Assembly (NCBI RefSeq): GCF_016920785.2
Contig: NW_024609837.1
Span: forward strand, 43,154,745 to 43,218,744
Length of the DNA stretch: 64,000 bases
Reading direction: 5' to 3'
Source: Ixodes scapularis
Taxonomy: Eukaryota; Arthropoda; Arachnida; Ixodida; Ixodidae
A program made the position numbers and the translations under genes. Of the stretch, positions 1 through 13,233 are shown piece by piece (the stretch's first letter is position 1; the number at the start of each line of letters is the position of its first letter). A model generated the notes under the pieces. That model saw nothing but the letters and a program-made list of their open reading frames with translations. It made no database searches and had not been told where the DNA came from.

Positions 1-1036
1 ACACCCCAACATAAGCAACAAAACACAAAAAACATTTTAAAAGCTAAAAAAAAAAAAAGAAACCGCAAAAGCAAGACAAAACAAAAGTTTAGCAAGCAGC
101 AAAAAAGAAAGCTCACTAAATTCAGGCAACAAAAAAAAGGAAAGGTAAACAAAGCTAACGCATTCTAAGTGCGATCGCACAACCGTTGCTGTCGACACAC
201 TCAACTTTTTTTATATTTTTGCTAATTTTATTTTGGGGCTAGGGAGTCGCGCAGCGTCAGCAGTGTTCGGGGAAAGGGCACAGGCTACCATTCTGACAGC
301 GGGCACTCCCTGCTCTCCCTACTCGCGCGTCGGTGCCCTCCCCTTGCTTTTGCCGTCCGTCTTTTTTTTTTTTTACGTTTTATTGCTTTTTGTTTTTTTT
401 GTTTCTTTACAACTGCTCTTTCGCTGCGTATCTTACCGCGTGTATGCTGGCTCGGCAGTTTGCCAGCCCCGCAACACAAGCGATGTGTTCGCCACCGGCG
501 CAATCGGATCACAGGAAAAGCAACGGGCAGCCGGGCTTTGTTCGCTATACCGAGTGTCAACCCACCATGGGAGTTCGATACAAAAAGACAACACTCCTAT
601 AGTGTTACATATGATTTTCAAGGAAATGATTGGACTGTTTGATATAGACAATAATTCAAAATACCCGATTGTGATATAACCAAGCTCAACTGTATATTAA
701 TGTTAATTTATGCATAATACAAGCTTCTTTGTGAGCTAATACAGCAAGCATTTGTCAAGGTGTGCTGTGTATCATAATCTTTGTTTGGATCAGGCACGGT
801 GTGCGGACTATGCATGGCATGCAAACTATGCACCGGGTGCGGACTATGCACCGGGTGCAGACTATGCACCGGGTGCAGACAATCTAAGCAAAAGCTTTTA
901 TTTTTCACCCCAAATTTTTTCCTGCGGACCATGCACCGGGTGTGGAGTCCGGAAAATATGGTACATTCAGTATTCGAGTAACCATGACTGCTCTACTTGC
1001 TTGCACAGATCAGAAGTGAGATTTTGTTCTGCCCAC
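1..1036. other. CRTC last visible intron, AT-rich, with small tandem repeat
   Basis: No coding sequence found. The first 230 bases are A-rich, followed by a GC-richer stretch (240-560) with open frames on both strands that resemble nothing recognisable. A short tandem array of about 18-20 bp (ACTATGCACCGGGTGC) lies at 805-885. The neighbourhood 725-900 is similar to 44845-44950 (shared AAGGTGT-CTGT and AGGCACC/ATGCACC words), so it is a dispersed repeat. No CRTC C-terminal exon could be found on the minus strand. Confidence 0.5.
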
Positions 1037-1277
1037 CGGTGAGGATGATGTCGGGGATGCTGGTGGGGGTCTGGGGCGTCTGGGGATTGTCCGTCGCCTG
1101 CCCCTTCCCCGTGTACTGCATGTCCCCCGTGAAGTACAGCGAGCCGTGGGAGTAGCCCATGGGGCAGCTCAAGGGGTCCGCCATACCCCCGCCACCCACG
1201 TCTGGGAAGAAGACTCCGCCCGAGGACGAACTGCTCGTCGGAACCCCCTGGCTGTTGCAGTACCTCCCGTCGGGAAG
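1037..1277 (-). CDS. CRTC: CRTC exon 12 (C-terminal IPDIILT docking motif)
   Basis: 241 bases, codons 568-647 plus one base. The acceptor is ..caccccctcccag|CTT and the donor ACCG|GTGGGC. It reads LPDGRYCNSQGVPTSSSSSG, a Gly-rich stretch, SCPMGYSHGSLYFTGDMQYT, and ends PQTPTSIPDIILTG. SGIPNIILTG is the invariant near-C-terminal CRTC motif. PDIILT also fits a PxIxIT-type calcineurin-docking sequence, reported for CRTC2. In vertebrates the intron falls at the same place, and the next exon encodes GDSPPxLSKEL and the acidic C-terminus. No such exon is visible in 1-1036, so it lies outside the window. Confidence 0.92.
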
Positions 1278-4200
1278 CTGGGAGGGGGTGGACATTTCGT
1301 CCGCTTAGAACCCGTTCACCATGCAAACCCACCCTATAAAAACAACGAGCACTCGCAAAGGAAACAGATCTAGTAAAGCATGTTGCTGGACTGAAAAGCT
1401 GTGCGTAGGAGGGGTTGTCTTTTCAATCGTCTTTCCTGTGGGAGACAATATGTTGGACAAACTGGGCGGCGTCTTAATGCTCGCCTTCGTGAACATAACG
1501 CCATCGTCAACGCCAACCCTGGCCACTCAAGAATTTGCTGTCGGGATCGTGGGTGTTCGGCACATTTCAACAACAGTACCGTGTTGGGCAGAAGTGTCAA
1601 CCAACAGACAAGGGAAATTATTGAAGCCGAGAACATTATACGACTGGAGGACAAATATGCTAGTGTGCAATCCATAATATTGTAACAAAAAAGGATTGAC
1701 TATCAAGCCGCAAGTTTGTCTAGGTGCAAGAAGGTCATTTTGACATGTCGGAAGTTTGAGCAACAGTTTGTTTTAGTGTGCTCTAGTGTCGGTCATCATA
1801 AACCGCCAACTCGTTCAGCCTGAAGTTCTAACTGCTCGGATAGCTGGTGCACATTTATGTACAAAACAATGTAGTGCACAAAAAAGAAAAACAGAGAAAG
1901 TAGACAGGACAGGCACTACCTTTCAACTACCGCAAAGTCTTATATGAACACCTGCCCACGAGAGATCGCCCATCCCGTTTTTTGGGCTGAATATCCGTGG
2001 CATGAAAATCCCGAAACATTTTTTTAGTTTTCTTTCGCTACGTTATGCTGCTATAGAGTGCCTACACTAGCCTGTCCTTTCCTGAATAAAACCCGATGAA
2101 AACTAGCACCTGTTCTGTCTACTCTCTTATCCTTGTCTCTTTTTCTGTGTTATTTTATTTTATACCTAAAGAAATGACAGACTGCATCGCAACTGCTAAT
2201 AACCACATACGAGAAGAGAAAAGACTGGCACCATCCATGAGGTCACACTGCAACTTCCGACCTGAGTATAACAAGACTCATGGTATCCTTTGCAAAGCAT
2301 ATAATGAAAGTATAAAATCAACTAAGCAGCATTTTTTAATGCACAAGTCTCGCTTTTTCTTCAAAAGTTTTCATCGGTGCACATTATACCAGGTGGGACT
2401 ACTTGGTGTAATGATTGTAGGGATAGCCCACTTAAAATCAAGAGCAAATCGGGTGAAAATTAGGAGTGGGCTAACTTTCGGTCTACAATCAAGAAAAGTG
2501 GGGAAAATGCTCCGTTTAGTTAATAAGTCCCTGCCAAACATCTTATTGCGGCGAGGGACAATGAAGCAAAGATGAATATACTTCCCAGTCAGCACTGTTC
2601 ACTTATATCACACCGTAGCTAACTAGCCACATTTATGCCAAGGCCATCATTGATCCAAACTCTATGATTACTAGGAGTGGGCTATCTTTCGGTGTTTGAG
2701 AAAAATGAGCAGATCAAACCAAAAATAGGGGTGGGTTATCACTCGAGATATTACGGTAGGCATTTTTTTTCTGTACATACTAACATTAACAGTACAAGTT
2801 TGCCACGGTGGGTGTAATTCTCGTATGATTTTTTGACAAAAATCCCGAAACTGGCTTTTGCCCGCAAATATATTACAATCGTAATACCCATGTACAGGTT
2901 TATCAATACAATTTTGCCGTGACGATTGTACAAATATATAAGTGCGAGTTTTAAAAAGATGTGACTTGTACAGTTTTTTTTTTTTTTTTTTTGCGTAAAC
3001 GGTTGTTTATAGGGAGGGTGTGACAAATGGACCGGAAATGACGGCGCATTGAGTATATTCTTGGGTAGAACGAGTCTCTCGACCAAGATTGAAGTTTAGT
3101 CTGGGAATTTAGGCCCTTAAAAGGCTCGAAGAAGCCAAAATAGAACCAAACTTGACCTCCTTTGGCCAGAGTCCAGGCGTCTTGTTCCATATTCGCCAAA
3201 CGAGCGCCAACGTCACGCTTCGCCGCTTGCAGTTTGGCTGCCGTCTGGCATCTCTCGGGCCCAAATCGCCCGACAATATATTGTCACAATATTTTTTTCT
3301 CACTTTCTAAAATTTTTTAAACATTATTTTTTGTTTGTTCATGCAACAGTTGGAGACGCGTTTCAGGCAGCATTCCACCGAGGGCGGCTGCAAAGGAGAA
3401 GAGAGAGACCCACCACGAAGTACTGGTTCTGGCCGGCCGAAGGCGGGTGGTCCTCGGCGCCCCCCGTGGCTACCCTGAACTGCTCCATCTGCTGCTGGAG
3501 CGGAGAGGTGCTGCCCATGGCCGACCCCGCCCGGCCGTAGCCGTTGCCGCCGCCGTAGGGGCTGCCCACGGGCCCCGGGGGGGAGGTGGGCGAGGAGGAG
3601 GCCCCGTGGGACACCGGGGATCCCGGGGCACTCCCGGAGCGCTCAGAGGGCGCCCCGCCCTGGTACAGTTGCCGCGGGCGCGGGCTGGTCGGGGTCTGCA
3701 ACGTGCAACCGTGCGTCCGTCGGTGAACTGTCCGGCCAGATGCTCATTGAGGGCACCAAAGACAATGGACCTTTTTCCGGTAAGCTTCCGCCAACGTTAC
3801 TAGAACACTCAGTTGGGGAACTCACCGTTGAAACCTGGACCGCTGGCGTCCACCGAGACCGAGCTAAATATGACAACAGCGCCACTCTTCATCCTTTGTC
3901 TTTACTATGGTCACCTTGAGCTTTTAGAAAGCATGTTTTTGCGTAAAAACCAACGAAAAAAATTCTTTTTGTCGTAACTTTTATTGGAGTTTAGTACAAA
4001 ATGAAGGGCACATGATGTTTTCTAAAATCTTTAGTTTGCAAGGTTTAGCGGTACAATTAATGTTGGTTTTATACAACCATGCCTCAGCGGTGATTTCAGG
4101 TAGCACGTCCTGACCTAGCTGCATTCCAACTTCAGTAATAATTCACGGCGCGTCCGCTTGGGAAACGGGGGTGGCATCCCTGAAACCCCTTCCACCGTAT

Positions 4201-7200
4201 CTGTTTCAGCTCCAAAATGGCCGATTAAAGCCAAAACAGAAGTTACATGCAGTTCCTCGAGTGGCCGTTGCGGGAGAAATGGCGGCGTTGCGATCGCCAT
4301 TAGCTAGGTTCTCGAGTACGGATCGGTGCCACTTTTTCAGAGCAGGCTCTATGGCAGTTGCCCAACTGAGTGGTTCTAGTAACATTGACTTCCGCACATG
4401 CATACGCCCTCTCTCTTGCCCTGCTTCCTGCTGTCGCCGTTTTCGAAGGGCATCGTCCCACGAGCCACATATTCAGCACCTGTCTTTATGCATATTTCGT
4501 CTTTTCTGACAATTCTTTTTGAGTATCAATAGTATAAAGCATAGGTAGTAGTGAAAACCGATAGGATAGCACGAGGCCAATGTGTTCTGACGGGCGGAGG
4601 CACGTTGGTGGTCCCTTCTTGTAGTTCATAGAGAACTCCCTAGGCGATGTTTGTCACTAAAAAAAAGTCCATTCCATATTTGTAGTATGATGTCACGCAG
4701 CAAAGTCGACGTACCATATTTACTCGCATAATTTGCACACTTATCTTTTTAAATATCTGTCATCAGGAACGGGGTGCACAAATTAAGCAGATATTTTGGG
4801 AACACGTCCCACATAACACATCTGCAAAGGCTGTAGTGTATATAAAAACACAAATAACCAAACGGCAAATTTGTTTTTTTTTATTTTACAAAACGCATTT
4901 ATTTTGTTTATTTCGAGTCGCTGTTGGAGCTCTCGCACTCGGTACTATGACTGTGATCGTCGTGGTTGTAGTTGTCACTCCATTCTACATAGCATCGTCT
5001 TCAGTTACCTCATCACTTGATAGTCCTGTCTTCTTGAAGCTCGACTCGACAATGCTGGGAGAGACCATGTCCCACGTTGTTATAACCCACTCGCAGACTG
5101 TTTCCACGGGCGGTCTCTTTATCCTTCCGCTGGGAGTGAGGCTGTGTTCTCCGCTGGTCATCCATTCTATATAGATTTTGCGCACATAGTCTAAACGGTT
5201 TGTTGATTGACACATCCATGGGCTGTAGAACTGATGTTAGACTTCCCGGGATGACAACAAGGTTTGTTTTCATGTCCTGCAACTTTTGCTTCACGCTGTC
5301 GACAAGGTGACACCTGAAGCGGTCCAGTACCATCAGCGATAGCAGTCGCAAAAGAGCACCTGGTTGTTTTCCCCAAACTGTTTCAATCCAGTCTTGCATT
5401 AAAGCTTCATTCATCCATCCTTTTTCATGGACGCGGATATTGATGCAACCTTGCAGTTTCACTTTTGGCAACGTCTTGCACCTAAAAATGACAAAGGGCG
5501 GGAGCTTTCGCCCATCAGCAGTTACCGCCAGCATGACAATGCAGCGTTGCTCCTCACAGCCAGTTGTTCTTACAGGAACAGCTGAAACACCTCTTTCGCT
5601 TACTGTAGTGTTAGGTGGCATATCGAAGGTCAGCAGCATTAGATCTGCGTTCCCGATCTGGGACATAATAAAGTTGTCCGTTTCCTGCAACACGATCACG
5701 AAACAATGAAATGCCAACACCTTCTCTTCATAGTCTTCGGGCAAAGGCTGGCAAAGAGTTGTCCTTCGTCTCAGAGATAAGTGATGGCATCTCATGAAGC
5801 CTGTCACCCATTCTTTGCTAGCCTTGAACGTTGCAGCCAAGATCCCTTTTTCTTATGCAATCTTTCTTGCCTGAAACTGTAGCATCTCGCACGACGCGGC
5901 GTGACCAGACGACCTGTGATCTCAAAAATACTGTAGCAGTTCATCTTCAACCGCAGGAAAGTTCCTTCATTCGGGCCCCCGGAACGCTTTTCTTCTCTTC
6001 ACCAATAACGTATGTGGCTCTAGTTCAGCCTAAACTGCCTGGCAGCTGCGCGGTTTTTATTTTCCTCAGCAAACTTTATCACAAGGAGCTTCAACTTCAC
6101 TGTATAGATATTGTAACCCATAACAAGATCAATCGTCGAGAAAACCGTTTACGGCGTCAAACTTAAACCACTCAAGCTGAACAATGAAAAGCATGCGCTT
6201 TGGCGCTGCAGACTTCTGACCACTCCACACGACCGCAACCTACCACACAACGGTTCCCACATCCGAGAATCTCAGTGTGACGTCATGCTCCCTAACAGGC
6301 TAGCCACCTCGCAGCACTGAGCAAGCGGCGCGCGTGTCCCATAGCTCCCGTAGAGCTGCATCTTTTTCGCACTCTTGCCTCTCTCACTCCTCTCGCAGCC
6401 GCGCGGAATGTCCGCAGCTTAGCTTGCGCGCCCATGGGGCGTCTGGAGAAACGGTTGGCGAGCTGGCGCAGAACGATGCAGAGCGTGCAAAATACGGAAG
6501 TTTTTTTTCTGGAAATCTGGGCCTTAAGTTAGGGGTGCGCAAATTATGCGTGGGCGCGAATTATGCGAGTAAATACAATAATTTCTGTCAAACGACATTA
6601 TGTGATCGGCCAGTCGGCACGCACCACTCTGGGCGTAGCACGGTGCGTGCGCGACGCTCGTAGTCAGAACTGGAAGCTGGTTGGCCGATCACATAGTCGT
6701 TTGACAGAAATTATATTAACCTTACCGTGGGCCAAAGGTAACAAGCGTGCCAAGTGCCGTGGCAGAAATGTTCACCGCCTCAACCGCAGAAAGCACTATC
6801 GCGTGAAAACGTTATTGTTACCGTGCTTCATCGCTAGACCCTCTTCTACTTATCGGAACAACTGGTCATTCGGTTCTATGCGAAAAAATAGGCGCACTGC
6901 TCCATTCGTCGACGGATTGCTGTCACGAAAAGCGGTCTGCTGTTGTACAGCGGCACGTTGTTACACTGCAGCGTAGGTGACACAGAAAAATGTGGCAGAC
7001 CAACCGACCTGTGGAAGGCCGGGCGAGGAAGGCGGGTAGCCCAGGGGAGATGCCAGCGGCGACCCCGGCTGCTGCTGGGACGCCTGCGGGGACTGGGGAA
7101 CGTACATCCCCAGCTGCTGTTGCTGTTGTTGTTGTTGCTGCTGTTGCTGCTGTTGCTGCTGCTGCTGCAGTTGAGATGGATGACCTCCCCCTCCGTAGCC

Positions 7201-10200
7201 TTCGAGGGAGAGCGCATTGGTGTCCATCGTTAAGCCCTGCGTAGAGAGGGAGCACACGGCCGCAGCCCGGGCCCCCCGGGGAGTTAGCAGACTGCCCGCA
7301 CAAACTCATGCTCTGTTGCGCGAGTCTAAGCGCGCGAAAGGACACAGAATTTGAAACCAGACGCGGTTGCTAGAACTAAAGGCACTCAATAAAATCTGCC
7401 CACAACTGTACACAGAAACGGCGCATGTTTCTCAGACTTCCGCTCCAACAGAACTTAAACAAAGAGGCTAAAGGTCGGTTCGCATACCTGTGTCTGCTTA
7501 CGACCGAGCTCTGGCTGCCTCTTACGACTAGCAAACGCGCTAGCATGCTGGCGCCATGTATGCGAAGACCCTGGAACTGCATTTGTCTAGAGTGAAGGTT
7601 TTGCGGTATTTGCGAGACCAAATGTACACACTATCCGTGAGAATCATAATACCCGTGAGAATCATAGTATCAGTGAGAATACACGGGGAAATTGCAAGTG
7701 TTCTACATCTACCCGATGGGTAGCGCTGACGTGTTATCTCATCGTGAGAAATCACAATGTGGTTGGTAATAAGCAGAAACAAGCGTGAGAACCGGCCTTA
7801 AAGGGGTACTCCGGCGATTTTTTTTAATTAAGCTACCCCAACTAGCCATATTTTCGTAATCGTCAGCCTTTACCCTTTCTGGCCCTCTGTTTAATATCGC
7901 GAAATTAAAAATAGTTATTGAGAAATAGGAAAATTAAAATAGTGCCGAAACCAACGTTCGAATATACCTGCATTTCTCTACGCCGCGACGTCAGCTTCAG
8001 GCAAGCCTGCCGGTCGAGAGGGCAGTCTAAAAAATAAACTATGCCGAGCATTTGCTTCGCGCTGCTGCGCAAATGCTAGAGCGAGCTTCCAGAGAAATCC
8101 TTTGACAGCAAGAAATAGCTTGTACTCGGTTGGGAACAAATCCCACAGTCCAAAATTGCCAGTAGAGACTGTCAGTTTGAAAAACACGTTGAGCACTAAA
8201 ATTGTAAATTTGATAGGGGGATCAATGGCCAAGTGGGCTGGCGCACACCCGCTTGAAGCACGTGAAGTGACAGTTCGCGCTGCAGACACCCAGGGATCCT
8301 GAGTTCAATCCCCACCCCTGCCCTTTTTGATCCGGATGAGCATCGTACCGGCATGCGGTCGTTTATCTGCCTAGTGCCTGTTAAAAAACCCCAGACTAGC
8401 GGTTGTACTGCACTGGCTAAATTGCTCATCTACAGCTGAAAGACAAGTCGCCCGTTGAGGCAGACCAAGTTTAGACTGTACAAACATACAGACAACCCTT
8501 TTTTTTTTTAATTTGATAGTTTTGGGGGGGGGGGGGGGGGGGAATTATTTTGGCCTAATATTTGGGATATTATATCAGAGATGTTTGTTGATGCGCGTAG
8601 AAAATTTTTATGAAAATCGAGGACCACGAAGGAAACTCTGGAGTGCCCCTTTAAGACTGTCAGGCTTGGTCTCTTGATAAAATGTTAGTTCGGCTTTCTG
8701 AAAAAATTTCGTCATCAGCACAGATCCCTCTGTTCCCGGGTCTTTCTTCCCAAAACTTTTGCATTGTACATTTTCCGAACGACTGGACATTCACAAAATA
8801 AGCACAGTCATGCCTTCACACCCATAGAGACGATGTTCACGCACCAAATAGAAAGCCTCTTTCGGTACCCCCCAAGACTTTAGCCAAATGCCAAATTTGT
8901 TTGCTTCGATGCTTAAACAAAATAAAATTTCTAGCCAACTCAATGCCTTCAATAAGAGAGAGAGAGAAAGAAAGAAAGAGACACTTAATTTCGACCCAAA
9001 TGCTTCCTCTCAGCATTTTAGCCTTTTTACAGTTCTATGCATACTTCGCACGAAAGTTTGCCTCAATGTCTTGCAAAGAGAACATAGAAATCATGCCCAA
9101 AAACCAACTGTTTTGACTACCTCCTACACAAAAGTTACACAAAGCCAGATGATGACAACAGCCTTTTTATGCTTTGTTACGCCAGCCACAAGGCAACAGA
9201 GTTAAAATGTAATCAAAGCAAGTCTCGCTTGGTTTTCTCTTGTCATTTCATTGCGAATTTCGGCAACATTCGATAAGAATAACAGGAATTCAGAAGGAAA
9301 TAGAGAGAAAATGCTTTTAAAGCATTGCTTCTAGCAACTGACAATTACTTTAATCACATTCCCACTCTGTCAACTAACATTTACCATGCCAAGTTTCTCG
9401 CTGTTGCCAAACTGCTCAACACATTTTTTTGCTTCAGGCAGTCTCGAGTAGTTCCCATCTAAAGCACCACAGAGCAAACAACACTTTTATTCAAAAAGCA
9501 AGTGAGTTAGGCACGAGATAAAACAAAATTTTGAACATTTTGTTTTATCTCTAGAGAAGTCTCAAACCTAATGAAGTCTCAAACACAAAATGTCTGAAAC
9601 TTCACTAGGATCAGACAAGGAACTCTCAATAATAAGTTAGGAGATTAGGCACAAGATGAGCACACCACAAAGTTGCACAAGAGGTTTAAGGCCCGTCCAC
9701 ACACTTGCGTTCAGAGCGACTGCCACGCTTACGAACGAATGCAACGGTTGAAACGACGCGTTGCCGCGACAATGAAGCACCAAATCGCCGCGCCGTTCGT
9801 GTTCGTTCGCAGCGCAAGGAGTTTAGCCGTGCCAAACTTTTTCGCCATATTTGGGAACGAACGAAGAGGCCACATCGACAGACCAATTACTAGTCAAGGA
9901 GAGCTGGCTGCACGAGTTGCATGCCGGTCGTGGTTTCTGACGTCTGCCAAAAAACGAGGCATCGGCGGCGATTTTCGACATGGTCAGCATGGTGGAAACT
10001 CAACCTTTCGCGTAAAGCGCTGTCCTCGACTGCGGAATCTCGCTGTGCGTCACGACAACAAATCGGCACGTCCTAAAAGAGAAGATCCGTCTGCTTATGC
10101 GGCGACGACGCGGCAGTAACCTCAAGACAGTAGAAACGTTCATGCCGTCATGTTTGTTTATATCGACTCCAGCAGTCCTTTCTTAGCATGTGTATCCTTG

Positions 10201-13200
10201 AACATCGCTTGGATTTTCTAAAACAAGGCGGTAAGTTGGGCTAGTTGGTTTAACATCGTCAAACGTGAAAAACAGCGCAAAAAATTGAACAAAGGACAAG
10301 TGAAAGGAGTGCACGGACAAAGCGCTGACTGTCAACTAAAGTGTAATTTTCAGGCGAACCAGAAAAATAAACACAGAGCATAGGAAAGAACCAATAAAGA
10401 CACAAAAAATTTACAACCCAACCGACAAGATTTCCACCACGTCATCACCCTCACACATGCCTGCCATTCTCCCTGATAAAAAGGACCTCATCATCCCCCA
10501 AGTGCACCGACGGTGCGCTCACACATTGCCCTTCCCCTTTAGATAAAATGAAAAATGCCTCGTCAATCTCCCTGGCGGTCTTACTTTTATTGCATGCCAA
10601 GATCGTCAAGTCATGAAAAACAGGTACGCAGCCACACCTACTGCAATGTACCGCTAAGTGGCCAGCGGGGAAGGAACGGAGAGAAAGGGAATGAGAGGGC
10701 AAGGGAACATTCCCTTTCTCTCCGTTCCTCCCCCGCTGGCCACTTAGCGGTACATTGCAGTAGGTGCGGCTGCGTACCTGTTTTTCATGACTTGACGATC
10801 TTGGCGCGCAATAAAAGTAAGACCGCCAGGGAGATTGACGAGGCATTTTTCATTTTATCTAAAGGGGAAGGGCAATGTGTGAGCGCACCGTCGGTGCACT
10901 TGGGGGATGATGAGGTCCTTTTTATCAGGGAGAATGGCAGGCATGTGTGAGGGTGATGACGTGGTGGAAATCTTGTCGGTTGGGTTGTAAATTTTTTGTG
11001 TCTTTATTGGTTCTTTCCTATGCTCTGTGTTTATTTTTCTGGTTCGCCTGAAAATTAAACTTTAGTTGACAGTCAGCGCTTTGTCCGTGCACTCCTTTCA
11101 CTTGTCCTTTGTTCAAATTTTTGCGCTGTTTTTCACGTTTGACGTTGGATTTTCTATTTTGCGTACTTCGTACATGGGCTCAAGTTCAAGGTACTACTGG
11201 TGTGTGTTGTTTTCAAAGAAGCGTCTTAAGGATGCGAATCTTTGCACGTTTTAGTCGTCCGAGAAAAGCAATTAATGGCGGCATTTCCGAACGCTTGCAA
11301 CGCCTATGTGAGCACGAAATCGTATCTCCACATTGCTACATAGCTGCTAAATTTGCGGCGTAAAATCGTAAAAAAAAGTGTGCGGCAAGATTTGTACTAT
11401 TAGCAAAGTTCCGCGCTAAAGTCGCAATCGTCCGAGACGGCCTACGGGGTATGATTCTTCTCTCTTTTCGTCCCGTCGGCTCTAGGAGCCCTATCCTGTA
11501 AAAATTAAAATAAATAAAGCTAGAGGCTGTTCGAAACTCTCTATCCATTTTCTGTTAGACCAGCAAGTGGCAGTGTGTCCCCTCCTTCTTAAAGGCGCCT
11601 CGAAAACGGCTGATGGCAGCTGAGAGACGGCTGCCACGCAGACGATCGCCATGTTTGCCAGAGTTTCTGCGTTTGTTGCAGTGATGGCAAGAGTGCGTAC
11701 ACGCGGCGCAGAGTGGTCGTTCTGTTCATAACAAACGCAGTGCTCGCTGCAGGTGTCTGAACAGGCCTTTAGAGAGGAGTTCACAAAAAAAAAAAAAAGT
11801 TAGATTGAGGATTACGCACGAGATTAGTATGAGCAGATGGGAATGAAAAGAAAAGCAACAGGGATTTTGGATAGGTGATTGGGGAGGATGTTTGATGGAA
11901 TTAGGGAGGAACTGAGATGGAATTTGGGGAGAAAAATAGACAAAGCTGAACCGCAAGTAAGGATGAGGTAAAATGAAAATGAGGGAAAAAGCATCAAACA
12001 AAGATGGTATGGGATTAGGGAGGAATTGCAAAAAAGTTGAGATGGGATGAAATATGAGATAGGATTATAAATGAGACAAAGGTAAGACAAGGTTAGGAAG
12101 GAATTGAGACAAGGTTGAGATGGGATTGTGCGTTAAATACCGTATTTATTTGAATATAAGGCGAGGTTTTTTCCAAAATCCGTAGTCTCAAAGCCATACC
12201 CCGCCTTACATTCGAAGCTCAGTATAGCAATATGACGATTTTTTTTCTTTTTCTTGGGTCCTTCAACTGCCCCCCCCCCCCCCCCCCCCCTTATAATCGT
12301 GATCGCCTTATATTCAAATAAATGCGGTAAGTCAGGTTTGATGGAATTGGGAGGCAATAAGGCAGAGATAGGATTATGAAGGAATTGAGACAAGGCTCAA
12401 GTGGAATTAGAGAGGAGACAAAACATCAGGAGAGATTATTGATTAAATAAAGCAAAAGTTAGATGGGAATAGGATGGAAATGAGACAAATATGATGAAAT
12501 TATAAATTACGGTTACAGAATGTTTATCCTATTCTATATTCTGGGCCTTAAAACACTGTCCTACGACACCTTCCAAGAGAAGGAAGTAGTATCTGTAACA
12601 TAAATAATACTAAAGTTCGATGAAATTATAAACGGAATCAAATAAAGACAATATAGACTTGGGAAGAAATTTCCAGAAAACTAGGTGGCAATGCAAAGTG
12701 AATAAAACAAAGATGAGATGGGATTATTGATTAAAAGTACTGCAGTTATATGGGGGTTAGGGAGGAAATGAGAAGGAGAAGACATGGAATAATGAAGGAG
12801 TTTAGGTAAAGCTACATGGCAATGGGGAGGAAATAAAACAATACAATGGGATCATGGATTAGACGAAGACAAGGTAAGACAAAATTAGGGATGAAATGGG
12901 ACAAGGGTGAGAAGGGATTACGGAGTAATGTAGATAAAGCTATAGATGGCAATGAGGAGAAAATAAAACACTGAGATGGGATCATGGTAAGTGCGACAAA
13001 GGTTAGACGAAATTAGGGATGAAAGCAGACAGAGATGAGATGGGATTAGGGCACCAGTGAAACGACTCCCTACAGGTGGGACCAATCTCCACTCGGAGAA
13101 AAGTCAGCAGCATGGGGAGAGGAGTATGGAGAGAGCGTGGAGAGAAGGAGAAAGGCTCTGCCCTCCAATGTCCAAAAAGGACCTTAAAAAGACCCTTCGG

Positions 13201-13233
<33 letters not shown>

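Noticed and set aside
3447..3803. GC-rich open frames on the plus strand opposite CRTC exon 11 (also 7021-7240, 16878-17240, 22157-22719, 35104-35427)
   Set aside because: They mirror the minus-strand CRTC exons, have no homology of their own, and run across the exon splice sites.
8224..8320. Possible functional tRNA gene
   Set aside because: B-box present, but no cloverleaf with an anticodon arm could be formed, and a diverged copy exists at 42.3 kb; a SINE explains it.
10451..10950. Two identical 131-codon proteins starting MPRQSPWRSYFYC on opposite strands
   Set aside because: Antisense readings of the palindrome arms; the meaningful frame is the truncated GIY-YIG end at the C-terminal half.
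11726..12090. Hydrophobic multi-Phe/Leu frames resembling membrane proteins
   Set aside because: They are translations of the GATGGGATTAGGG minisatellite.
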